From: Candidatus Krumholzibacteriota bacterium
Lineage (GTDB): Bacteria; Krumholzibacteriota; Krumholzibacteriia; Krumholzibacteriales; Krumholzibacteriaceae
DNA: 5,462 nt
Reading direction: 5' to 3'
NCBI GenBank assembly: GCA_030672805.1
Contig: DAOVFR010000183.1
Location: 1-5,462, forward strand
The position numbers and the translations under genes are program-made. Below are positions 1 to 4,185 of this stretch, one piece after another. Positions within the stretch are counted from its first letter, which is position 1. Each line of letters opens with the position of its first letter. The notes beneath the pieces are model-generated. The model had not been told where the DNA came from and made no database searches. It saw nothing but the letters and a program-made list of their open reading frames with translations.

Positions 1-120
1 CCCGTGCGTCCGCATTGTCTCGGCAAGCGCCTCGATCTCCTTGGCCGGAAAATCCTTCCGGACGTTGAACTCGCCGAACTGGATCGCCGCGATCGGCACG
101 TTGGTCCCCACGCCCCGCAG
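1..120 (-). CDS. ParB/Spo0J-like N-terminal domain fragment, partial
   Basis: Read on the minus strand from about 120 down to 1, an open frame gives about 40 residues: a VPIAAI strand, then NVRKDF, then a helix reading IEALAETMRTHG, at which point the window ends. Seen: this order (hydrophobic strand, N-x-R-x-x-F, helix of the 'eLa.si..hG' kind) is the opening of the ParB/Spo0J N-terminal (ParB-like nuclease) domain, in which the next element is normally 'LxQPIxV'. Known: members are centromere-binding CTPases of chromosome or plasmid partition, or stand-alone nucleases and regulators in plasmids and phages. The fragment is too short to choose among these. No ATG lies at a suitable place. GTG codons at 126-124, 111-109 and 99-97 are possible starts, or the true N-terminus was lost at the junction with rplX. 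The frame stays open upstream, so its right boundary is uncertain. The assignment rests on motif recognition only. Confidence 0.5.
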   Translation of the reverse strand, partial: MRGVGTNVPIAAIQFGEFNVRKDFPAKEIEALAETMRTHG

Positions 121-121
121 C

Positions 122-220
122 CCCACAACGCCGACCCGGACCGGGATCGCACTGCTGGCCGATGGGCGCAAGGTGCGCAGGTGCAAGCAATGCAACGAAA
201 CGTTGAGCGACGAGGATTGA
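122..220 (+). pseudogene. rplX: 50S ribosomal protein L24, C-terminal fragment (5' part absent)
   Basis: The frame ending in TGA at 218-220 reads PTRTGIALLADGRKVRRCKQ followed by CNETLSDED. This matches the C-terminus of bacterial L24 (PTR.G...L.DGRKVR.CK.C.E), the 50S assembly-initiator protein encoded just before rplE in spc operons. CKQC is the second half of the CxxC...CxxC zinc motif of C+ type L24; the first pair should lie just before PTRTG, but the residues there are S-P-T-T. Further upstream (2-121) this frame reads as Ser/Pro/Leu-rich residues unlike L24's KOW domain, and no other forward frame supplies the missing ~70 residues. The gene is therefore cut at about 122-131. A genuine break, a recombination junction or an assembly chimera are all possible. 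I call it a broken fragment because the missing part is replaced by unrelated sequence rather than by the window edge. Confidence 0.72.
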
Positions 221-250
221 GCGTAACAGCCGCGGCCGGCGGCGAAACGC
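221..250 (+). promoter_or_regulatory. Possible RNA hairpin upstream of rplE (candidate S8-type leader)
   Basis: GCGT at 221-224 can pair with ACGC at 247-250, and GCCGC at 229-233 with GCGGC at 239-243, leaving an A-rich asymmetric internal loop (AACA opposite GAA) and a 5-nt apical loop. It sits between the rplX stop and the rplE start. In E. coli, S8 represses the spc operon by binding an mRNA mimic of 16S helix 21 around the start of rplE. Position and general shape are compatible, but I could not match the specific S8 core nucleotides, so the role is a guess. Nothing else is evident in the 61-nt gap except the rplE ribosome-binding site. Confidence 0.3.
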
Positions 251-281
251 AGTGGATATAACTGGTTTAACGGTGAGGACG

Positions 282-842
282 ATGGCTGAAGAGAGATACA
301 TACCAAATACCAGGCGGCTTTACCTCGACAGGGTACAGCCCGGGCTGATGAAGAAATTCAATTACGGGAACACGATGGAAGCGCCGCGCCTGTCCAAGAT
401 CGTAATCAATATGGGCATCGGCGAGGCCATCAACGACGCCAAGGTGCTCGAGGCCGCCGTCAAGGATCTGAGACTCATCGCGGGGCAGCAGCCGGCGATC
501 ACCCGCTCGAAGGCGGCGATAGCCGGATTCAAACTCCGGGCCGGACTTCCCGTGGGATGCAGGGTGACGCTGCGGGGAGATATGATGTATGAATTCTTTG
601 ACCGGCTCGTGAACGTTGCGATTCCCCGTATCAGGGATTTTCGGGGGCTTTCACCGAAAAGCTTCGATGGCAGGGGCAACTATACCTTTGGCATCAAGGA
701 GCACATCATCTTTCCCGAGATCGATTACGACAAGATACTCAAGATAATGGGGATGGACATTTCGATCGTGACGACGGCAGAAACCGATGAGGAAGCCCGG
801 GAGCTGATCATGCTCCTTGGTATGCCGTTAAAAACGAATTGA
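282..842 (+). CDS. rplE: 50S ribosomal protein L5
   Basis: This encodes L5 (uL5), which binds 5S rRNA with L18 in the central protuberance of the 50S subunit and contacts the P-site tRNA and S13 in the inter-subunit bridge. The 186-residue product is close to the usual ~180. Visible landmarks are the N-terminal PRLSKIVINMGIGEA strand (residues 35-49), the L5 signature LRLIAGQQPAITRSKAA (63-79), the RVTLRGDMMYEFFDRL segment, the DFRGLSPKSFDGRGNY motif and the C-terminal TDEEARELIMLLGMP. I chose ATG 282 (MAEERYIP) because GGTGAGG at 272-278 lies just upstream and family members begin this way; in-frame ATG 252 would add ten residues without family support. It starts 62 nt after the rplX stop and ends 17 nt before rpsN. 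The protein appears intact and conserved. Confidence 0.97.
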   Translation: MAEERYIPNTRRLYLDRVQPGLMKKFNYGNTMEAPRLSKIVINMGIGEAINDAKVLEAAVKDLRLIAGQQPAITRSKAAIAGFKLRAGLPVGCRVTLRGDMMYEFFDRLVNVAIPRIRDFRGLSPKSFDGRGNYTFGIKEHIIFPEIDYDKILKIMGMDISIVTTAETDEEARELIMLLGMPLKTN

Positions 843-848
843 ACGTTC

Positions 849-855
849 AAGGAGG
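849..855 (+). promoter_or_regulatory. Strong Shine-Dalgarno for rpsN
   Basis: AAGGAGG, a perfect anti-Shine-Dalgarno complement, lies 4 nt before GTG 860. It supports the GTG start of rpsN over an ATG at 839 that would overlap the rplE stop. Confidence 0.85.
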
Positions 856-859
856 CTTT

Positions 860-1045
860 GTGGCCAAAAAGAGCTTGATAGCAAAGGCGAAAAGGGAACC
901 GAAGTTCAAGGTTCGCAGGTACAACCGGTGCAGCCGGTGCGGCAGACCAAGGGCGTATATCCGCAAGTTCGGAATCTGCAGGATCTGTTTCCGTGAGCTC
1001 GCCCTCGATGGGAAGATTCCCGGTGTCGTGAAAGCGAGCTGGTAG
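860..1045 (+). CDS. rpsN: 30S ribosomal protein S14, zinc-binding type (type Z)
   Basis: This encodes S14 (uS14), which assembles late into the head of the 30S subunit beside S3 and S10. The 61-residue length and the two cysteine pairs, C24-x2-C27 and C40-x2-C43 (CSRCGRPRAY and CRICFRE), mark the short C+ form that coordinates one zinc ion, unlike the ~100-residue zinc-free form of enterobacteria. The start VAKKSLIAKAKREPKFKVR and the end GKIPGVVKASW match type Z proteins closely. GTG 860 is the start, directed by AAGGAGG at 849-855. The gene lies between L5 and S8, its standard place, and is probably co-translated with rplE across a 17-nt gap. Organisms with this form alone depend on zinc here unless a zinc-free paralogue exists elsewhere, which the window cannot show. 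Confidence 0.97.
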   Translation: MAKKSLIAKAKREPKFKVRRYNRCSRCGRPRAYIRKFGICRICFRELALDGKIPGVVKASW

Positions 1046-1081
1046 GTACCGTTATGATAAGAAACACGAGGTGAGATAAAT

Positions 1082-1477
1082 ATGATGACAGACCCCATTG
1101 CAGATATGCTTGCCAGGGTGCGTAATGCGATACAGGTGAGGAAAATGCACGTGGACATGCCGGCGTCGAAGATCAAGGCGCAGATTGCTAGGATACTGCT
1201 CGAGAACGGCTATGTCCTGAACGTGAAGTATATCGATGACGGGCTGCAGGGGAAGCTGAGAATCTATCTGAAGTACACCGAGGAGCACCAGAGCGCGATC
1301 GAGGGCCTGAAGCGCATCAGTGTTCCCAGCCGCAGGGTTTATGTCAAGAAGGATACGATTCCCCGTGTCATGGGGGGATACGGTACGGCGATCATCTCAA
1401 CATCCAGGGGAGTGATGACCGACAAGGAGTGCCGTAGGAACGGTTTCGGCGGCGAAGTTCTCTGCCACGTCTGGTAG
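1082..1477 (+). CDS. rpsH: 30S ribosomal protein S8
   Basis: This encodes S8 (uS8), a primary binder of 16S rRNA helix 21 in the 30S platform and, in E. coli, the translational repressor of the spc operon. The product is 131 residues, the normal length. The N-terminus DPIADMLARVRNAI is highly characteristic, and the C-terminal signature GTAIISTSRGVMTDKE followed by GFGGEVLCHVW closes the rRNA-binding domain. The start is ATG 1082 or the adjoining ATG 1085; GAGGTGAG at 1068-1075 suits either (6 or 9 nt spacing), and 1085 would give the common MTDP start. The 36-nt gap after rpsN holds only this ribosome-binding site. The next gene, rplF, follows after a longer 71-nt gap with a possible hairpin. 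Confidence 0.97.
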   Translation: MMTDPIADMLARVRNAIQVRKMHVDMPASKIKAQIARILLENGYVLNVKYIDDGLQGKLRIYLKYTEEHQSAIEGLKRISVPSRRVYVKKDTIPRVMGGYGTAIISTSRGVMTDKECRRNGFGGEVLCHVW

Positions 1478-1496
1478 GGGCCCGGCGGCCGGTGCT

Positions 1497-1524
1497 CCGG
1501 AAGCTGTCCTGTTCGCGCTTCCGG
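1497..1524 (+). other. Inverted repeat in the rpsH-rplF gap
   Basis: CCGGAAGC at 1497-1504 is the perfect reverse complement of GCTTCCGG at 1517-1524, with a 12-nt loop and one extra G-U pair outside (1496/1525). It sits 8 nt upstream of the GGAGGT of rplF. No U-run follows, so an intrinsic terminator is unlikely; an mRNA processing or translational-control hairpin is possible. An open frame from ATG 1492 crosses it, but this is only an upstream extension of rplF without a ribosome-binding site. Confidence 0.5.
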
Positions 1525-1548
1525 GCAATAACGGAGGTTGTAACGGAG

Positions 1549-2097
1549 ATGTCACGAGTTGGTAGGAACCCGATACCGATCCCGCCGGATATTCAGGTCA
1601 GGTTTGGCTCCGGTGCGATAAAGGTCAAGGGACCGAAGGGAGAGCTCGAGAGGATGCTTCATCCCGACATGATCATCGAGGTTGCCGACGACCAGGTTTC
1701 GGTCAGACGGCCAACCGAATCGAAGATGCACAAGTCTCTCCACGGCCTGACGAGGACGCTCATCGCCAATATGGTCGAGGGGGTCTCTCGAGGGTTCTCC
1801 AAGGAACTCGAGATCGAGGGAGTGGAATATCGTGCCGAGCTCAAGGGAAAGGCGCTCGTCATGGCTCTCGGGTATTCGCACCCCGTGCGATACGAGCCCG
1901 CGGAAGGTGTTATTATCGAGGTGACCAATCCCAAGAAGATAACAGTCAGCGGAATCGACAAGCAGAAGATCAGCCAGGCGGCAGCAGAGATCAGGGCCTT
2001 TCGTCCCCCCGAACCGTACAAGGGAAAAGGGATCCGGTACGCCGGCGAGCAGATCAGGCGCAAGGCCGGAAAAGCGGCTGTCGGAACGGGATTCTAG
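1549..2097 (+). CDS. rplF: 50S ribosomal protein L6
   Basis: This encodes L6 (uL6), which binds 23S rRNA near the sarcin-ricin loop at the base of the L7/L12 stalk, next to the GTPase-factor site. The 182-residue product has the usual length and the two tandem alpha/beta repeats of the family. Landmarks are SRVGRNPIPIP at the N-terminus, VKGPKGEL in the first repeat, the LHGLTRTLIANMVEGVS helix, and the L6 signature PEPYKGKGI at residues 154-162, followed by a basic tail. I chose ATG 1549 because GGAGGT at 1533-1538 lies 10 nt upstream and MSRVGRNPI is the conserved start; in-frame ATG 1492 would add 19 unconserved residues. It is followed by a 73-nt gap before rplR. Confidence 0.97.
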   Translation: MSRVGRNPIPIPPDIQVRFGSGAIKVKGPKGELERMLHPDMIIEVADDQVSVRRPTESKMHKSLHGLTRTLIANMVEGVSRGFSKELEIEGVEYRAELKGKALVMALGYSHPVRYEPAEGVIIEVTNPKKITVSGIDKQKISQAAAEIRAFRPPEPYKGKGIRYAGEQIRRKAGKAAVGTGF

Positions 2098-2146
2098 ACC
2101 GGAGTATTGACGGGAGCGGAAAGCCGCGGTCATCGGATCCGGCGGC

Positions 2147-2165
2147 CCTGCAACCGGGGAGCAGG
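2147..2165 (+). other. Small possible hairpin around the rplR ribosome-binding site
   Basis: CCTGC at 2147-2151 can pair with GCAGG at 2161-2165, placing the purine-rich GGGGA (2156-2160), the likely rplR Shine-Dalgarno, in a 9-nt loop. Five base pairs is short for GC-rich DNA and could arise by chance. I note it because it directly overlaps the ribosome-binding site. The rest of the 2098-2170 gap shows only the short palindrome CGGATCCG. Confidence 0.25.
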
Positions 2166-2170
2166 TAACA

Positions 2171-2581
2171 GTGAGCGATGCGAAAAGAGAAAAGAGAAAC
2201 GCGCGGCTGAGAAGGCACAAGAGGGTCCGGGTAAAAATCCGGGGCACGGCGGGGAGGCCCCGTCTGTGTGTGCACCGGAGCCTGGGTCACATCTCTGCCC
2301 AGATCATCGACGATGACAACGGCAACACGCTTTTCAGCGCTTCCAGCCTGAAGCTCGATTTGTCCGCGCAGCCCGAACAGCCCGGCGGCGATCAGGGAAA
2401 AGAGAAGGGTAAGACGGACAGTATCAAGATGCAACGGTCGCGTGCGGTCGGAAAGATGCTTGCCGAGATGGCTGTCAAGAAGGGTATAACAGAAGTGGTA
2501 TTCGACAGGGGCGGTTATCTCTATCACGGACGCGTGGCCGAGCTCGCCGAGGCGGCGCGTGAGGCAGGCCTGGAATTTTAA
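2171..2581 (+). CDS. rplR: 50S ribosomal protein L18, with internal low-complexity insert
   Basis: This encodes L18 (uL18), which with L5 anchors 5S rRNA in the central protuberance. The basic N-terminus (KREKRNARLRRHKRVRVKIR) contacts 5S rRNA; then come GTAGRPRLCVHRS, HISAQIIDDDNG, and the highly conserved C-terminus VVFDRGGYLYHGRVAELAEA ending in AREAGLEF. The start is GTG 2171 with GGGGAG at 2156-2161. The product is 136 residues, about 15 longer than the usual ~120. The excess lies at roughly residues 65-84, a Gln/Pro/Gly/Lys-rich stretch (AQPEQPGGDQGKEKGK) between the SASSL strand and the helix beginning RAVGKMLAE. This position is a variable loop in the family, so the protein is very likely functional. 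The frame is intact on both sides, which argues against a sequencing frameshift. Confidence 0.96.
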   Translation: MSDAKREKRNARLRRHKRVRVKIRGTAGRPRLCVHRSLGHISAQIIDDDNGNTLFSASSLKLDLSAQPEQPGGDQGKEKGKTDSIKMQRSRAVGKMLAEMAVKKGITEVVFDRGGYLYHGRVAELAEAAREAGLEF

Positions 2582-2585
2582 CTAA

Positions 2586-2617
2586 AGTGGCCGTTTCCGC
2601 CGGGAAGCGAAGCCACT
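2586..2617 (+). promoter_or_regulatory. Strong RNA hairpin immediately upstream of rpsE
   Basis: AGTGGC (2586-2591) pairs perfectly with GCCACT (2612-2617). After a 2-nt bulge (2610-2611), CGTTTCC (2592-2598) pairs with GGAAGCG (2603-2609), with one G-U pair, around the 4-nt loop GCCG (2599-2602). This gives 13 base pairs in 32 nt, the best structure in any gap of the window. It ends 8 nt before the rpsE Shine-Dalgarno and starts 5 nt after the rplR stop. No U-tract follows, so it is not a classic terminator. A translational-control or RNA-processing role is inferred, not shown. Confidence 0.6.
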
Positions 2618-2625
2618 CACCCAAC

Positions 2626-2632
2626 GGGGGTG
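2626..2632 (+). promoter_or_regulatory. Ribosome-binding site deciding the rpsE TTG start
   Basis: GGGGGTG resembles GGAGGTG with one change. It lies 3 nt before TTG 2636 and 6 nt before TTG 2639. A stop codon (TAA 2633-2635) in the rpsE frame directly precedes TTG 2636, so the start cannot lie further upstream. Confidence 0.65.
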
Positions 2633-2635
2633 TAA

Positions 2636-3241
2636 TTGTTGTATAGACGGGAACGAACAGACGATTCAGGACCCGAGTACCTGGAACAGACCGTCCACAT
2701 CAACCGTGTGGCCAAGGTGGTCAAGGGTGGCCGCCGCTTCAGCTTCAATGCACTGTTGACCGTCGGTGACGGGATGGGAAAGGTTGGTATCGGGCTCGGC
2801 AAGGCGAACGAGATCAGCGACGCGATACGGAAGGCTTCCGAGGAGGCAAAACGGGCCATGATCCGCATCCCGATGATCGGAGGCACGATACCCTACAAGG
2901 TGATCGGGCGCTTCGGTGCGTCCAGGGTGCTGCTCAAACCCGCTTCTCCCGGTACTGGCGTAATTGCCGGGGGTGGTGTCCGGTCGGTCCTCGAGGTCGC
3001 AGGGATCAAGGACATACTGACCAAGTCGCTCGGCTCCAACAATCCTCACAACATGGTCAAGGCAACCATGGCGGGATTGAGAAGTATCAAGAGCGCGAAG
3101 GATGTCGCTCGCCGGCGGAACATCTCGATTACAAAGCTGTTTGGGCTCGAAGAGAAAGAGGTGCGGGCCGGCGAAAAGGACGAGGCTGCGACAGGGATCG
3201 AGCCTGCGGCCGGGAACGGGTCCGAGGTTTCCGGGGCGTAG
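2636..3241 (+). CDS. rpsE: 30S ribosomal protein S5, TTG start and acidic C-terminal tail
   Basis: This encodes S5 (uS5), which lines the mRNA entry and decoding side of the 30S subunit with S4 and influences accuracy. The conserved INRVAKVVKGGRRFSF leads into the S5 double-stranded-RNA-binding signature (about residues 31-69, ending NEISDAIRKA), followed by IPMIGGTIPYKVIGRFGASR and the GTGVIAGGGVRSVLEVAGI, DILTKSLGSNNPHN and RRNISITKLFG segments of the C-terminal domain. The frame is closed by TAA 2633-2635, so it must start at TTG 2636 or 2639. At 201 residues it is longer than the usual ~165-170; the last ~30 residues (172-201) form a Glu/Ala/Gly-rich tail (EKDEAATGIEPAAGNGSEV) of unknown purpose, probably disordered. 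The core is intact, so it should be functional. Confidence 0.96.
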   Translation: MLYRRERTDDSGPEYLEQTVHINRVAKVVKGGRRFSFNALLTVGDGMGKVGIGLGKANEISDAIRKASEEAKRAMIRIPMIGGTIPYKVIGRFGASRVLLKPASPGTGVIAGGGVRSVLEVAGIKDILTKSLGSNNPHNMVKATMAGLRSIKSAKDVARRRNISITKLFGLEEKEVRAGEKDEAATGIEPAAGNGSEVSGA

Positions 3242-3267
3242 CTCGGGACCTTTAGGATGAACCTGTT

Positions 3268-3291
3268 TCGGACCGCCACGTGATGGTCTGA
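3268..3291 (+). other. Possible hairpin in the rpsE-rpmD gap
   Basis: TCGGACCG at 3268-3275 can pair with TGGTCTGA at 3284-3291 (eight pairs, two of them G-U) around an 8-nt loop that contains the palindrome CACGTG. It lies about 14 nt before the rpmD Shine-Dalgarno. No U-run follows. The structure is moderate and may be fortuitous. The rest of the 77-nt gap shows no gene. Confidence 0.35.
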
Positions 3292-3318
3292 TATTAGATG
3301 GACAGTGAGGAAACGCTG

Positions 3319-3648
3319 ATGGCGAAGAAATTAAAAATATCACAGGTGCGGAGCGTGATCGGATCCCAGCGAAAGAAACACAGGGTGGTTATGCAGTCGC
3401 TCGGGTTTCGCAAGATCCACCAGACCCTGTACAAGAACGATTCTCCCGAGATCAGGGGTATGCTGAACAAGGTGCGCCACCTGATCGAGTGGGAGGAGGT
3501 CGATGAAAAGGATATCCCCGGACCTGCCCCGAGGAAGGCCGGGTTCACCGTTATCGAGCGCGGAACGGTTGCGGAGGATACCGCGCAGACCGGGGCCGTG
3601 GAAGCATTGGAAGACAGCGGCTCGCAGGGGGGCCGGAACGCTACGTGA
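3319..3648 (+). CDS. rpmD: 50S ribosomal protein L30 with a long C-terminal extension
   Basis: This encodes L30 (uL30), a small 23S rRNA-binding protein on the 50S surface. Residues 1-61 hold the whole usual protein: KLKISQVRSVIG, then QSLGFRKIHQTLYKNDSPEI (26-45) and RGMLNKVRHLIEWEEV (46-61). Bacterial L30 normally stops here, at about 60 residues, but the frame continues to 109 residues. The extra ~47 residues start DEKDIPGPAPRKAGF and end in an acidic Glu/Thr/Gly/Ser-rich tail; I recognise no domain in them. ATG 3319 is preceded by GTGAGGA at 3305-3311; in-frame ATG 3298 lacks a ribosome-binding site. The alternative frame over the tail is merely rplO's frame read upstream, so the tail is the better reading. 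A lost stop codon or a lineage-specific tail could explain it. Confidence 0.94.
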   Translation: MAKKLKISQVRSVIGSQRKKHRVVMQSLGFRKIHQTLYKNDSPEIRGMLNKVRHLIEWEEVDEKDIPGPAPRKAGFTVIERGTVAEDTAQTGAVEALEDSGSQGGRNAT

Positions 3649-3688
3649 GGAGTCAGGGAAGACTTTCGGTACAAGGAGCGCTTGCACG

Positions 3689-4171
3689 ATGAAATTGAAT
3701 GAGATCAGACCGGCGCCCGGAGCCGTGAAGAAGCGAAAGAGGGTCGCATGCGGGCCCGGCTCAGGGCACGGGAAGACGGCGACAAGGGGTCACAAGGGAC
3801 AGAACTCCCGCTCGGGCGGGGGTGTTCCCCCCTGGTTCGAGGGCGGGCAGATGCCGCTGCAGAGGCGCGTTCCCAAGCGTGGGTTTACCAACATCTTCAA
3901 GGTTCCCTACCAGGTGGTGAACCTGGAGCGGCTGAACCGGTTCGATAAGGGTGCCAAGGTGAACAGGGGCGCCCTGATAGAGGCGGGGCTGGTCAGGAAG
4001 GCCGCCCTTCCCGTCAAGATTCTTGGAAGAGGCGAGTTGAAAGTCGCCCTTGACATAGAGGTCGATGCGGTGAGTGCGGCGGCGGCGAAGGCCATACAAG
4101 CCGTCGGTGGGACGATAAAACTGCTTTCCGGAAAGGAACCGCCCGGGGCGGGTGACAAGACCCCCGTTTAG
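3689..4171 (+). CDS. rplO: 50S ribosomal protein L15
   Basis: This encodes L15 (uL15), which assembles late and threads a long Gly/Arg-rich N-terminal arm into 23S rRNA, acting as an organiser of the 50S core. The arm is clear: KLNEIRPAPGAVKKRKRV, then GPGSGHGKTATRGHKG, the SGGGVPPWFEGGQMPLQRR segment and VPKRGF. The globular part carries the L15 signature at about residues 110-141 (KILGRGELKVALDIEV through AAAKAIQAVGG). The start is ATG 3689 with AAGGAG at 3673-3678, 10 nt upstream; the same frame is open back to 3503, but that stretch lies inside rpmD and shows no L15 similarity. The product has 160 residues, about 10-15 more than usual, owing to a short Pro/Gly/Lys-rich end (GKEPPGAGDKTPV). 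It is separated from secY by only 14 nt, so the two are probably translated together. Confidence 0.97.
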   Translation: MKLNEIRPAPGAVKKRKRVACGPGSGHGKTATRGHKGQNSRSGGGVPPWFEGGQMPLQRRVPKRGFTNIFKVPYQVVNLERLNRFDKGAKVNRGALIEAGLVRKAALPVKILGRGELKVALDIEVDAVSAAAAKAIQAVGGTIKLLSGKEPPGAGDKTPV

Positions 4172-4185
4172 GGTGCGAGTAGAAA

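Noticed and set aside
4..261. An 85-codon + strand frame running through the rplX fragment into the rplE leader
   Set aside because: Its composition (Arg, His, Asp, Pro) matches a shadow frame. The L24 C-terminus in frame 2 and the ParB-like minus frame explain the region better.
1492..1548. Longer start for L6 at ATG 1492
   Set aside because: The extra 19 residues are not conserved, the codons cross an inverted repeat, and GGAGGT at 1533-1538 points to ATG 1549.
1552..2247. A 231-codon minus-strand frame over rplF and the rplF-rplR gap
   Set aside because: It is antisense to conserved L6 and has no recognisable motif or ribosome-binding site.
2586..2617. Intrinsic terminator between rplR and rpsE
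   Set aside because: The stem is good but is followed by CACCCAACGGGGG rather than a run of T, and the operon continues directly.
3503..3688. Upstream extension of the rplO frame to ATG 3503
   Set aside because: It overlaps rpmD, has no L15 similarity, and ATG 3689 has a good AAGGAG at the right distance.
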